This document shows, piece after piece, positions 34,873 through 45,049 of a stretch of 64,000 nt of DNA. Where the stretch lies: the NCBI RefSeq assembly GCF_920984665.1, contig NZ_CAKLBP010000001.1, positions 276,858 to 340,857 of the forward strand, given 5' to 3'. Source of the DNA: Pedobacter sp. Leaf170. GTDB taxonomy: Bacteria; Bacteroidota; Bacteroidia; Sphingobacteriales; Sphingobacteriaceae. The notes under the pieces were generated by a model. The model did not search any database, had not been told where the DNA came from, and worked only from the letters and a program-made list of their open reading frames with translations. The number at the start of each line of letters is the position of its first letter. Position 1 is the stretch's first letter. A program made the translations under genes and the position numbers.

Positions 34873-36537
34873 TTATAATCTTCCATCATCCTGAATGGAT
34901 TCGTTATAAGGGTTGGCATGTGAATAATCAACAGCCGAAACTTTATAATCAGTTGGTGCAAAACTTGCAGAACTGCTTAAAGCCATACCCAATTCAAACC
35001 TAGTAGGGTAAGGCGTTTGCAATAAACTTCCTGCAGGTATGTAAGGGAAACTTTCTAAATAACTTTGTATCAAATTGGCACTCACACGTCTGTTTATATA
35101 AGCTCTGCTTAACTGATGTGGCTCACGCAAACCTGCAGCACCTAATAATTCTACTGCACTGGCTACGGTTAAATTATGAAAATTCTTAACCCTTACTTTT
35201 TTATCATCCACCACAAGACCTTTCATTAAACTTTGGTCTTGCGTAGCTACACCGGTTGGGCAAGTATTGCTGTTACATTCTAAAGCCTGAATGCAGCCCA
35301 AAGCAAACATCATTCCGCGGGCAGTGTTACACATATCTGCACCCAAGGCAATGTTTTTAACCAAATCAAAGCCCGTAGCTACCTTACCCGAAGCTATAAT
35401 TTTAATATGTTTTTTAAGGTCGAAACCATTTAAAACATCGTAAACAAAGGCAACACCTTCACGTAATGGCATACCAACAGAATTAGAGAACTCTTGCGGA
35501 GCCGCACCCGTACCACCTTCACCACCGTCAACCGTAATAAAATCAGGATAGATTTTGGTCTCAATCATCGCTTTGCAAATGGCATAAAACTCGCTCCTTC
35601 TGCCAATACAAAGTTTAAAACCAACCGGTTTACCTCCAGAAAGCTCCCTTAATTTTTTGATAAACTCTAACAAACCTATCGGCGTATTAAATGCTGAATG
35701 TGCCGGAGGCGATAAAATGTCCTTTCCTTGCGGTACTAAACGGATACGAGCAACCTCGGGAGTAACTTTTTTTGCAGGCAACATACCACCATGGCCAGGC
35801 TTAGCACCTTGAGAAAGTTTAATCTCAGTCATTTTTACCTGATCAGCCTGAGCACGTTCTGCGTAAGCTTCATAATTAAAAGTACCGTCATTGTTTCTAC
35901 AGCCAAAATAACCGGTACCTATTTGCCAAATTAAATCGCCTCCAGGTTCGCGATGATAATCGCTGATACCACCTTCGCCGGTATTGTGTGCAAAATTACC
36001 CAACTTTGCACCACCATTTAAAGCCAAAATTGCATTCTGACTTAAAGAACCAAAACTCATCGCTGATATGTTATAAATACTCGAAGAATATGTTTTTTTA
36101 CAATCTGGTCCGCCAACTATAACACGGGGATCTAAATTCAATTCGTGGTGAGAAATTGCAGAAATACTGTGGCTAAGCCATTCATATCCGTTTTCGTAAA
36201 CATTTAATTGCGTACCAAATGGAATGGTATCATTATCTGTTTTAGCACGTTGATAAATTAATGAACGATTTAGGCGATTGTAAGGTGTTCCATTTGTATC
36301 ACTTTCTACAAAATACTGATAAACTTTTGGCCTTAATTCTTCCATAAAATACCGTAAACGACCAAAAACAGGGTAGTTTCTTACAATACTATGTTTAGGT
36401 TGATACAAATCGTAAATACCTAAAATAACAAATGGACCGGTGAAAAGGAATGTCCACCACAGAAATGGGTGATACAGACCTAGCATAATGGTAAGGGCAA
36501 CTAAAAATGCAGCAATTGCAACGAAAGCTTTTCTCAT
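34873..36537 (-). CDS. Membrane-anchored FMN-dependent glutamate-synthase-like protein
   Basis: A 554-residue protein counted from the ATG at 36537; MRKAFVAIAAFLVALTIMLGLYHPFLWW gives two N-terminal hydrophobic segments (about residues 3-24 and 28-45). The rest is the FMN-binding TIM barrel of glutamate synthase: MSFGSLSQNAILALNGGAKL, TGEGGISDYH, KLSQGAKPGHGGMLP, VDGGEGGTGAAP and the Cys cluster GCIQALECNSNTCPTGVATQ that would bind an iron-sulfur centre. The amidotransferase domain and the GltD small subunit are missing, so it is not a complete glutamate synthase. True substrate is unknown. Divergent from the YciO/TsaC-type gene. Confidence 0.88.
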   Translation of the reverse strand: MRKAFVAIAAFLVALTIMLGLYHPFLWWTFLFTGPFVILGIYDLYQPKHSIVRNYPVFGRLRYFMEELRPKVYQYFVESDTNGTPYNRLNRSLIYQRAKTDNDTIPFGTQLNVYENGYEWLSHSISAISHHELNLDPRVIVGGPDCKKTYSSSIYNISAMSFGSLSQNAILALNGGAKLGNFAHNTGEGGISDYHREPGGDLIWQIGTGYFGCRNNDGTFNYEAYAERAQADQVKMTEIKLSQGAKPGHGGMLPAKKVTPEVARIRLVPQGKDILSPPAHSAFNTPIGLLEFIKKLRELSGGKPVGFKLCIGRRSEFYAICKAMIETKIYPDFITVDGGEGGTGAAPQEFSNSVGMPLREGVAFVYDVLNGFDLKKHIKIIASGKVATGFDLVKNIALGADMCNTARGMMFALGCIQALECNSNTCPTGVATQDQSLMKGLVVDDKKVRVKNFHNLTVASAVELLGAAGLREPHQLSRAYINRRVSANLIQSYLESFPYIPAGSLLQTPYPTRFELGMALSSSASFAPTDYKVSAVDYSHANPYNESIQDDGRL

Positions 36538-36621
36538 AGTAAATGGGTTAGCGTATGTTTTGTTTGTACAAAGATTAAGAATATTAAACAACTGACACTA
36601 TTAAATTGTTATTTTTACGCT

Positions 36622-37242
36622 ATGCTTATTAAGATTTATCCGGAAAACCCTAACGAAAGAGCCATTGAACAAGTTGTTGAAGTATTAAAGAAGGGCGGTT
36701 TAATTATCTATCCTACCGATACAGTTTATGGGTTAGGTTGCGATATTACCAATCCAAAAGCAATTGAAAAAATTTGCCGCATACGCGGGATAAAACCTGA
36801 AAAGGCTAATTTTTCGTTCATTTGCCACGATTTAAGCCACATTGCCGATTATATTAAACCAATAGACAATACTACATTCAGAGTTGTTAAAAAAGCTTTA
36901 CCGGGCCCATTTACATTTATTTTTAATGCGAATAATAATGTTCCGAAATTATTAAGCTCTAATAAAAAAACCGTCGGTATTCGAGTACCTGATAATAACA
37001 TTGCCCGCTGCATTGTTAAAGAATTAGGTAATCCGATTTTATCTACCTCAATTAAAGATGATGATGAACTTGTTGAATACTCTACCGACCCTGAATTAAT
37101 TTACGAAAAATACCAGGATTTGGTGGATTTAGTTATTGATGGTGGCTACGGAGATAATGAAGCATCCACTGTGATTGATTGCACCACCGGAGCCTTTGAA
37201 GTAATTCGTGAAGGTAAGGGCGATATTGAACAGTTTTTGTAA
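36622..37242 (+). CDS. YrdC-domain protein, YciO/TsaC (L-threonylcarbamoyladenylate synthase) type
   Basis: A 206-residue protein made of the YrdC/Sua5 fold that makes threonylcarbamoyl-AMP for the t6A modification of tRNA. The core motifs are GGLIIYPTDTVYGLGCD (residues 25-41), KICRIRGIKPEKANFSFICHD, ALPGPFTFIF and KTVGIRVPDN. The residues KxR and SxN typical of the fully active TsaC are only partly kept (RIRGIKPEKANFSF), which puts it closer to YciO. So a TsaC-like role is probable but not certain. It is divergent from the FMN protein with 84 bases between them. Confidence 0.85.
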   Translation: MLIKIYPENPNERAIEQVVEVLKKGGLIIYPTDTVYGLGCDITNPKAIEKICRIRGIKPEKANFSFICHDLSHIADYIKPIDNTTFRVVKKALPGPFTFIFNANNNVPKLLSSNKKTVGIRVPDNNIARCIVKELGNPILSTSIKDDDELVEYSTDPELIYEKYQDLVDLVIDGGYGDNEASTVIDCTTGAFEVIREGKGDIEQFL

Positions 37243-37332
37243 ATCATTTTTCCATCTCCTTAAGGAGCTTAATTAATGATTATTACTTTCAGTTTCCCTG
37301 AGGCTACATTACAACTGGTAACAGTCACATAA

Positions 37333-39792
37333 TTAGTCTTTCTTTTTATGCTCATTCTTCGCAACATCATGCACAAATACATCATGTTGCTGAATAGGGA
37401 TTACAATATCATTTGCTGCAAAAACCTTAAGTATTTCTTCAATAACATCGCTTTTAACCGCACCGCTATCCTTTAAGCTTCTGCTCCAGAAATAGATGTT
37501 TAAATCAATTATACCACCCTTAATTTCTTCAAATTGTAATGCGTATCTAGGGTTTTTAAGTATCCTTTCATCCGCTTCCAGTAGCTCAATAATTAATGTT
37601 TTACACCGTTGCAAATCAGTTGTAGCAGCAATGCCAATACTTATTTTGCTTCGTTTACGGTTTCCGGCTAAAGTCCAGTTCATTAAATGCGAATTTAGTA
37701 AATCGCCATTTGGCATCACCAAATCTGCACCATCTGAAGTCGTTATTACACTACTTCTAAAACCTATCGATTTCATTGTTCCGCCCTGGCCATCAACGTT
37801 TACCAAATCGCCAACATTAACAGGTTTTTCAAAGGCAATTATTAATCCGCTAACCAGGTTATTTACCAAAGTTTGCAATCCAAAGCCAACGCCTACACCT
37901 AATGCACCAATAATAATTGTAATTTTATCAATGGGGATACCTGCTGCCGCGATAGCGAGAAAGAGTCCAACAGATAAAATAAAAATTCTAACCAATAATA
38001 TCCAACTGCCTAAACCTCGACTTTTGCTTTCTTCCTTTGTAGAAAGATGATCATCTGATGCAAAAAATGAAACAATTTTTGATGTAATAACCGATATGAC
38101 CATTATCAACAGAAATAAGGCTAAACCATTAATACTAAATGAATAATCGCCGATTTTACGTTGATTAGAAAAGAAAGCAAGTATTGGCCGGGAAAGATAA
38201 TCGAATAAAGGAAAATTTCTTCCTATCAAAACACACCAACCAAAAACCAGCAGCACGTATAATATCATTGGTGCCCTATCGCCTACTTTGCCAAAATTTA
38301 AATAAAATAGTTTCCTATCCTGAACGGTGTAAACATTATAAGCCAGTAAAAGTCCTTCGTTAATAAACCGCACCACCCAAAGAAAAGATATTGCTACAAC
38401 AACATTTAAATATCCTACTATCATAAAGGTTTTTCCTAAGTTATAGCGGCCATATAAATTCATCGATGCAGATAATACTTCAAAAACAACCATTCCTGCA
38501 ATAGAATAGATAATCCATTTTTCTTTCAGCTCAGTTTTTCTCTGATGATTTATAACAACCGAACCAGTCAAAATACCTACCAGTGAGAAGATTAACATAC
38601 CATATCTTTCAACTCTCGAAGGCTGTAAAATTAAGTTGCTACAAGCTGTTATAAAGAAAAACACGACCATTATCATCCAAAAAACAAACCAATACCGGGC
38701 AATAAAACCATTAAGTATGATGCTGAGGCAGATGAATGCGATAGTCCAGATAATGATATTAAATATGAATGGCGGAGAGATGAAAACAAATTGATAAAGG
38801 CTAACCACCAGCAAAATTGCCGAAAGCAAAGGAAAGCGGATTACCAACTGGCCCTGGTAAGTTTTATCGATAAGATTTTTTGATTGATATATCCTTTTTA
38901 ACGAGTTTAAGTAAATAAAAGAAAATAAAATAAGTATTGGCAGAACAATAAGCTTCGCAATATTATTGATAACATAAAATTTTAATATTAAGCCACCTTT
39001 ACTTACAGAAAAATCGAGAATTTGATTAAAAGTACCATAGTGAAGTGCAGCATTCCACAAGTATGGCAATTCTTTTTTCAAATATTCAGTACTTAAGCTA
39101 CGTTCAAAATGCTCAGCTTCATCTTTACTTATAAGCATTTGATTAATGGCCACATTATAGGAATTAAGCTGTGTTTGGATTTTTAAGTCAGCTGATTTGA
39201 GCATAGAATCTACCGGATGACTTTCTCGTGCAAGTGTTTTAAGGCTTTGCACATAACTATAAAGCAAAACAGAATCTTTAGGAAAAAGAAACAGCTCCGG
39301 AACATTTAAAAGCGAATCTAACTTGAGGCGATATTTGCTTAAAGTTTGTTGCCTGTTATCAAGCGTCAATTTGGATATTTTTGCCCCAATCAGCAACTCA
39401 TGTAAAATCTTTTTTGTGGTTGTTAAATTTCGATAGGTTTGTATACTGCCTTTGTTAACGAATACACCCTGGGCAGCAATGGCATAATCTTCACGGATAT
39501 CTTCTAACTTTTTTCTTAAACTTAGTGTATCAAGCCCTGTAGCAAGGTAACTTTTGGCTTCTTGAATAGTAATCCGAACTTGACTTATCACTCTCATTTG
39601 CATGATAGCGGCTTTATCCATAGCAAGTTCTTCAGCGCTGGTTTTTGCAGATGCTTTAGCTAAATCCTGCATTTTATCAACAAAACCAGGCTGTTTAAGA
39701 TTTTTCTTGATTGTATCTTGTCCATTTTGTGCTTTCGCACACATAAATAACACACAAAAAAATAGGGAGAATGCAAATTTTTTGATAAACAT
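37333..39792 (-). CDS. Large MscS-family mechanosensitive channel
   Basis: An 819-residue protein when started at the ATG at 39792, which gives a signal peptide (MFIKKFAFSLFFCVLFMCAKAQ). A periplasmic helical domain of about 230 residues precedes roughly ten hydrophobic helices. The MscS core lies near residues 610-800: pore helix GALGVGVGFGLQTLVNNLVSGLIIAFEKPV, then the beta domain VGDLVNVDGQGGTMKSIGFRSSVITTSDGADLVMPNGDLL. The gene resembles the MscK/YnaI-type large channels that open under hypo-osmotic shock. The position near the trehalose gene may be chance. Confidence 0.93.
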   Translation of the reverse strand: MFIKKFAFSLFFCVLFMCAKAQNGQDTIKKNLKQPGFVDKMQDLAKASAKTSAEELAMDKAAIMQMRVISQVRITIQEAKSYLATGLDTLSLRKKLEDIREDYAIAAQGVFVNKGSIQTYRNLTTTKKILHELLIGAKISKLTLDNRQQTLSKYRLKLDSLLNVPELFLFPKDSVLLYSYVQSLKTLARESHPVDSMLKSADLKIQTQLNSYNVAINQMLISKDEAEHFERSLSTEYLKKELPYLWNAALHYGTFNQILDFSVSKGGLILKFYVINNIAKLIVLPILILFSFIYLNSLKRIYQSKNLIDKTYQGQLVIRFPLLSAILLVVSLYQFVFISPPFIFNIIIWTIAFICLSIILNGFIARYWFVFWMIMVVFFFITACSNLILQPSRVERYGMLIFSLVGILTGSVVINHQRKTELKEKWIIYSIAGMVVFEVLSASMNLYGRYNLGKTFMIVGYLNVVVAISFLWVVRFINEGLLLAYNVYTVQDRKLFYLNFGKVGDRAPMILYVLLVFGWCVLIGRNFPLFDYLSRPILAFFSNQRKIGDYSFSINGLALFLLIMVISVITSKIVSFFASDDHLSTKEESKSRGLGSWILLVRIFILSVGLFLAIAAAGIPIDKITIIIGALGVGVGFGLQTLVNNLVSGLIIAFEKPVNVGDLVNVDGQGGTMKSIGFRSSVITTSDGADLVMPNGDLLNSHLMNWTLAGNRKRSKISIGIAATTDLQRCKTLIIELLEADERILKNPRYALQFEEIKGGIIDLNIYFWSRSLKDSGAVKSDVIEEILKVFAANDIVIPIQQHDVFVHDVAKNEHKKKD

Positions 39793-39943
39793 GATTATCG
39801 TGGTTTGTACACCACGTAATAATAACCAAAAGTTGGGAGCAATCCTAAATTTCAATCTACATTAATGCTTGATGTTAATGATAATATACCTTTAATAGTT
39901 TATTTAAATTATTTACGTATTTTGAACTTTAAATTCATTCCCT

Positions 39944-40792
39944 ATGAAAAAACTGTACATAATTGTGCTTCTTGCACTAATTTCCTCTTTAGGATTTTCT
40001 CAAAATCAAAGCGCTCAAACATCGGATGTTATACAAAAAACAAATGGTGAAGAATTAAAAGGAAAAATTGTAAGGGTTACTGATAAAGAAGTAACATTTG
40101 TATACAATGGGGAAACTGCCGAGTATTTGATTAATAAGTCAGATATTTCTCGTATAACTCATTCAAGCGGACGAGTAGAAACATTTACTTCATCCGGCTC
40201 ATCTGCACAAACCAGACAACAGGATGCTGTTACAATGAGCGCTACGCCAGCAGATCATCATAATAAAATTGCAATACTTCCATTTACATTTATAATGGAT
40301 AGTCAACCTGGTGCCTTAGCTATTGGCCAAAAAGCACAGCAAGATACTTATGGAATATTATCTCAACATTCAGCTGGCTACACCATACTCGATCCACGTA
40401 CCACAAATGCAACTTTAATAACAGCAGGTGCTACGCCAGATAAAATAGCAAGCTTTACGATGAAACAACTTTGTGATTTATTAGGGGTAGAGTATATTAT
40501 TGATGGGACGGTAACTCAGTCCAAAGGATACCAAACAGCCACAAATAGTAGCTATGGCAATACCAATGTAAAGAGAGACGATGCAGAAAAAGTTAAAGGT
40601 GTGTCCAGCTACGGTTCCTCAAATAGTAGTGCGGTGCAAAGATATGATGTGAGTGTAAGCCTTCAAATTTATATGGATAACAACGCCAATATCTATAACC
40701 AAAGCCATAAGGCCTTTATGAGCAATACAGATGGTTCATACAGTGGACCATTAGAATTTCTGCTAAAAAGATGTCCGTTATACAGAAAGTAG
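39944..40792 (+). CDS. Secreted protein with CsgG-like fold
   Basis: A 282-residue exported protein (signal peptide MKKLYIIVLLALISSLGFSQ). Residues ~27-80 form a short beta-rich domain of a type common in Bacteroidota (DVIQKTNGEELKGKIVRVTDKEVTFVYNG, then a strand rich in Ser/Arg). From about 105 follows KIAILPFTF, a helix (GQKAQQDTYGILSQ), TILDPRTTNATLITAG and LCDLLGVEYIIDGTVT, which looks like the CsgG/TolB-N nucleotide-free fold used by outer-membrane assembly proteins. A Ser/Asn-rich insert (~205-235) is low complexity. Role unknown; no curli genes are adjacent. Confidence 0.7.
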   Translation: MKKLYIIVLLALISSLGFSQNQSAQTSDVIQKTNGEELKGKIVRVTDKEVTFVYNGETAEYLINKSDISRITHSSGRVETFTSSGSSAQTRQQDAVTMSATPADHHNKIAILPFTFIMDSQPGALAIGQKAQQDTYGILSQHSAGYTILDPRTTNATLITAGATPDKIASFTMKQLCDLLGVEYIIDGTVTQSKGYQTATNSSYGNTNVKRDDAEKVKGVSSYGSSNSSAVQRYDVSVSLQIYMDNNANIYNQSHKAFMSNTDGSYSGPLEFLLKRCPLYRK

Positions 40793-40837
40793 ATGGTTGT
40801 TTAATAAACTACTGACTTAACTAAATTAGTGAGTTCG

Positions 40838-43552
40838 TTACAAATCGTTACTAACACGGTAACTAAAAGTTTCTCTTGCAGGTTGACCAACTTTGTTAAA
40901 TCCTTCTATCACAACTCTATAATTTCCTTTAGCATTAGCATTCTTAAATGTCACTTTTGCAAAGCCTTCGTTGTTTGGAACAATATTAGGATTCCAATAA
41001 ATTGTGCTTCTAGCTTCTTCGGCAGTGGTATTGGAAACATTATATTTCGGTACATAAAAAGTTCTTGAAGGGTATATTCCTTTTGGCTTTATAGTTAAAT
41101 GGTCAAAACTTAAATCTTTTACTTGCTTAGCTGAATATCCTAATCCTCGTTTAGAAGTTATAATTATTATACCTGGAGCTCTCATAGGGCCATAGATTAC
41201 CATTCTTGAAATGCTGGTTAATAATTCAACACACTGCACATCCATTGGATTAATCATATCCAAATTGCCGTCTGGAAGTCTTGTACCATTGTAATATACA
41301 TCTAATGAACCTTTCCCATCATCGTTTGCTAAATCTGGCATACCAGGTAAACGATAAGCACGTCCCCTGATTATTCGTACACCCCTTAACATATTTCCTA
41401 ATGATTGGCTCAGCGTGCCGTAATATGGTGGTAAATCATCAGCTGTTAAAACCTGATCTGCATTACCCGGACCGTTATAATTAGCAGAATATTGTACCGC
41501 TTTTTTAATTCTACTTGATCTAATATCTACATCTTTTAATTTAATTGATTTCTCTAACAAACCGAGTCTCGTCAGTTCACCAAAATAACGATCGCTGGCT
41601 TTAATGTACTGCATTAAGCTTGTGTTTACATTAATTTCAACATCTGCAATACTCTTATTTTTAGTTACTTTCTGATTATCAGCCGAATCGATTATCAACT
41701 CCAAAAAACTACCTTTTTTTAATGGTGTGGCCTGCACCAAAAACTGTGTGCTATCTGTAAACGCTAGATTATCAAATTTGAATTTTCCATGCACATCTGT
41801 AATGGTATCTCTAACAATATCACCACCATTTTTTGATAGCAAAAACACTGCTGAACCTTTAATAGGATTTTTACCTCTAACAACTGAACCTGAAATATAA
41901 GATGATTTTTCGACCTGAAAAGTTAGAGGCAATACTTTATCCTGAAGAATATCAATCCAACTATACCTCCGCCAACCTTGTGTAAGCATTAAGTTATCAA
42001 GTTCTTTTCGGGTTTGTTCATCAGCATTTAAAAAATAATGATTTGGCTTTTCTACATAACCACTTAAATCACCAGTTAATAAAAGTGAAGTTAAAATATT
42101 ACTTTCATTATCCAAATCGGGTTTTACAACATCAGTATTGGTTACTGAAATTGAAAAACTTCCGGTTAAATTTTCATCATTATCTGTTAAATTTATTTCT
42201 GATGAGGCTCCAGCATTTTGCGAAATTTTGTCTTTATTTACTTGTAATTTTAAATCACTTGCATTGTTTTTAACGAATATCATCCTTTCGGCAATAGGCT
42301 CATTCTGAGCAGAAAAAACCGTTATCTGAGCAATTCCTGTTGTAAATTTCTCAATTGGGATACTTTTAATTATTGTTTGACTGCTGAGTTTGGCATTAAA
42401 GGCGAAACGTAGATTGCCGTCTTGCTGCCCTACAATTCTTACGTCATCGGTATTAATTAAATCAGAACTAGCTGTAAGCCTTATGGCGATTTTACTTGCA
42501 TCATTATTATTAACCGTTAAAGTATAGCCTGATGGTTTAACAGTGGGCAAGTCGAATGTTTTTTCAGAGCCATCACCAAAATTAATTACTGCTGAATATT
42601 TTTTGCCAGATTTTAAATTTGTAGAAAAACTACCCATTCCGGCAAAATCTGTATTAAAATTACCGATTACAGCATTCCCATCTAAAATTTTACCTTTTAC
42701 ATAAATACCTAAACCATTTGAACCAGTTGCCTTAAAGGCAATTTTTTGTGGTTGATCCTCTACGAGATACCCACCCTCAGGAAAGAACTGTACATCTGCC
42801 AGATTTGAAAAAGAACTAACCGGAATTACTTTTTTTACAATTTCTTGTCCGCTTAAATTAATGGTTGATACGATTTTGGCAATTTTATTTCGAATATCTG
42901 GAGAGGTAAAACTAATGGTTACTTTCCCATCTGCATCAGTTTTAGAACGTTCCTTCGTATAAGATTTTTCATCAACCAAAACATCAAACAAAACATTTTT
43001 ATTAGCGTAAGGGAGGTCGTTTTTATCCCTAAATTGAACGGTTGCATTTACTTTATTGGCAGAAGTAAAATCAAAAACTGTGTTTATGAATACGTTATTA
43101 GACCAACTATTGCCTATTTTAATCACCTTATCATAAAAAAAATCTGAAGAAAAATTACGCATGTAGTTAGTATATGCTCTCAATCTATAATTTCCTTCCC
43201 TCAACGAGTCAGGCAATTTAAAATCTCCCCATGCCACACCTTCGTTTGCATTTAATTTGATTTGATTTTTTATCTCATTATTTTCATCAATCAATTCTAC
43301 ATATAATATTTTGCTGATTTTTGAAGGTGCCTGAGTTTTAGTATTTAGGATATATGCTTTTAACCAAATATCATCTCCAACTGCATAATACGGCTTATCA
43401 GACTGAACATAAACCTTTTCATTTGCATAATTTGAGGTAAATTTTTCCAGTTGATTTAAAAGTTTCAGTAACGGATCATCTTCTACTTTAAAAGCAAAAA
43501 CCAAAGCAATAAATAAAGAAAAGAGAACAAATAGCGAGAATTTAGACTTCAT
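40838..43552 (-). CDS. Surface/periplasmic protein with macroglobulin-like repeats and a TonB-plug domain
   Basis: A 904-residue exported protein (signal peptide to about residue 20). The N-terminal part begins YVQSDKPYYAVGDDIWLKAYI, the macroglobulin MG2-type motif, and continues with several beta-sandwich domains. Near residues 530-620 is a carboxypeptidase-regulatory-like segment. From about 700 follows a TonB-receptor plug domain (LPPYYGTLSQSLGNMLRGVRIIRG and later RMVIYGPMRAPGIIIITSKRG). There is no outer-membrane beta-barrel after it; the rest is about 90 residues. The architecture recurs in Bacteroidota, but its function is not established. Divergent from 43640-44863. Confidence 0.85.
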   Translation of the reverse strand: MKSKFSLFVLFSLFIALVFAFKVEDDPLLKLLNQLEKFTSNYANEKVYVQSDKPYYAVGDDIWLKAYILNTKTQAPSKISKILYVELIDENNEIKNQIKLNANEGVAWGDFKLPDSLREGNYRLRAYTNYMRNFSSDFFYDKVIKIGNSWSNNVFINTVFDFTSANKVNATVQFRDKNDLPYANKNVLFDVLVDEKSYTKERSKTDADGKVTISFTSPDIRNKIAKIVSTINLSGQEIVKKVIPVSSFSNLADVQFFPEGGYLVEDQPQKIAFKATGSNGLGIYVKGKILDGNAVIGNFNTDFAGMGSFSTNLKSGKKYSAVINFGDGSEKTFDLPTVKPSGYTLTVNNNDASKIAIRLTASSDLINTDDVRIVGQQDGNLRFAFNAKLSSQTIIKSIPIEKFTTGIAQITVFSAQNEPIAERMIFVKNNASDLKLQVNKDKISQNAGASSEINLTDNDENLTGSFSISVTNTDVVKPDLDNESNILTSLLLTGDLSGYVEKPNHYFLNADEQTRKELDNLMLTQGWRRYSWIDILQDKVLPLTFQVEKSSYISGSVVRGKNPIKGSAVFLLSKNGGDIVRDTITDVHGKFKFDNLAFTDSTQFLVQATPLKKGSFLELIIDSADNQKVTKNKSIADVEINVNTSLMQYIKASDRYFGELTRLGLLEKSIKLKDVDIRSSRIKKAVQYSANYNGPGNADQVLTADDLPPYYGTLSQSLGNMLRGVRIIRGRAYRLPGMPDLANDDGKGSLDVYYNGTRLPDGNLDMINPMDVQCVELLTSISRMVIYGPMRAPGIIIITSKRGLGYSAKQVKDLSFDHLTIKPKGIYPSRTFYVPKYNVSNTTAEEARSTIYWNPNIVPNNEGFAKVTFKNANAKGNYRVVIEGFNKVGQPARETFSYRVSNDL

Positions 43553-43639
43553 AATTTTTAGATGAACTCTAAAATACTATTTTTTCGATATATTGGATTT
43601 TAATTTATCATTAATTACGCTCACAATCTTTTTTAACAC

Positions 43640-44863
43640 ATGCGATTTATATCTACACTTTTATTGCTTATCGTTATCGTTCAATTTTCGTTTGCACAAC
43701 AAATATTTAGTATAAATGGTAAAGTAGTTGATCAAAAAAGTGAGCCTTTGGCCGGTGTATCCGTGTATGTTAGTGGAAGTAAAATAGCTACCGTTACAGA
43801 TAATGATGGAAAGTATAACCTCAAATTAGAGCCAGGAAACTACGATTTACTGTTTAAATCCATCGGTTATAAATCGCTCACCAAAAAAGTTATCTTGCAA
43901 AATGAAGATGTTAGTGTAGACATTAGATTGTTAGAATCTACAACTAAACTAGCTGATGTAAATATTAAATCCAATCCTTATAGAGATAAAGATTTAGAAC
44001 GATTTAAAGCATTGTTTATCGGAGTTTCGCCTAACGCCAAATATTGTAAGATACAAAACCCATCGGTTTTAGATTTCGTACGCAACCAAAAGAACAACAA
44101 TTTAACAGTTTACACATCAGATTTTTTGATAATTGAAAATAACGCTTTAGGTTACAAACTAAATTGTTTGTTGCAATCATTTGAATATGATGAAGAACGC
44201 AGAAGAGTTTCTTATAAAGGTTCTATTTATTTTGAGGATTTAGCAGGCACCGATAAAGACAAAAAAAGGTGGAATGAAAACAGAGTTTTAGCATACAAGG
44301 GTTCATCCAGACATTTTTTTAATGCACTATTTAAGAAAGAGCTGGAGAAAGAAGGTTTTTTATTGGTCAAAATCGTAAACCAGCAGAATTCTAAACGTCC
44401 ATCAGATAGTGTTTTGAAGGCCAATATTGCAAGGTTAATGCTTAAGCAACAACAAGAAACAGGTTTAATCAACATCAAAGAAAATGATTCTCTAACTTAT
44501 TGGCTTAACCTAAAAAAAATGCCAGTATTGTTACCTAAATTAAATGCTCAAGCGGTTCAAATTGATACGTTAGTGCACAAAACAGGTAAAAATTTTAAAG
44601 CGATAACGAGTAGAGATAATATGTTTGTGGTTTACACAAAAGCTGATGAGGAAGCCGGCTATATAAATTCATTTAATCCGATGGTAAAAGATGTACTTAA
44701 TTCAAAAAATGCACAGGTTTCGCAAATAAAAGTACTTACAGATCAATGTGAGTTTTCGTCAAATGGAATATTGGTAGATCCACAATCTATTTATTTTTCG
44801 GGTTATTGGGGTTGGAAAAACATGTCGGATAATTTACCCATCGACTATATTGTACCGCAATAA
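43640..44863 (+). CDS. Secreted protein with CarboxypepD-regulatory-like domain
   Basis: A 407-residue exported protein. Signal peptide (MRFISTLLLLIVIVQFSFAQ), then residues ~24-105 are a CarboxypepD_reg-like beta-sandwich (SINGKVVDQKSEPLAGVSVYVSG, GKYNLKLEPGNYDLLFKSIGYKSLTKKV), the same module found at the N-terminus of SusC-type TonB receptors. The remaining 300 residues form an unassigned, mostly beta domain without a plug or barrel. Divergent from the MG2/plug protein, with only 87 bases between the start codons, so the two genes may act together on the cell surface. Confidence 0.78.
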   Translation: MRFISTLLLLIVIVQFSFAQQIFSINGKVVDQKSEPLAGVSVYVSGSKIATVTDNDGKYNLKLEPGNYDLLFKSIGYKSLTKKVILQNEDVSVDIRLLESTTKLADVNIKSNPYRDKDLERFKALFIGVSPNAKYCKIQNPSVLDFVRNQKNNNLTVYTSDFLIIENNALGYKLNCLLQSFEYDEERRRVSYKGSIYFEDLAGTDKDKKRWNENRVLAYKGSSRHFFNALFKKELEKEGFLLVKIVNQQNSKRPSDSVLKANIARLMLKQQQETGLINIKENDSLTYWLNLKKMPVLLPKLNAQAVQIDTLVHKTGKNFKAITSRDNMFVVYTKADEEAGYINSFNPMVKDVLNSKNAQVSQIKVLTDQCEFSSNGILVDPQSIYFSGYWGWKNMSDNLPIDYIVPQ

Positions 44864-45049
44864 CAGCAACAAAAAGCAGCTTTTTTCAAAACTGCTTTAC
44901 TCAACAATCACGCGAAGTTTTATAACAACTTTAGCCATGTTGGGCGAAAAATAAGTTGAAGAATAACAACAAAATCAGGCTTACAATTACGGAAAGCCTC
45001 CATAATTGCCAAAAATTCTACTTTACACTTTTACATACTCTATCCGCCA

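Noticed and set aside
34873-36537. Complete glutamate synthase large subunit (GltB)
   Set aside because: The protein is about one third of GltB length and lacks the N-terminal glutaminase domain.
40838-43552. SusC-type TonB-dependent receptor
   Set aside because: A plug domain is present but the beta-barrel of about 600 residues is missing, and no SusD gene is adjacent.
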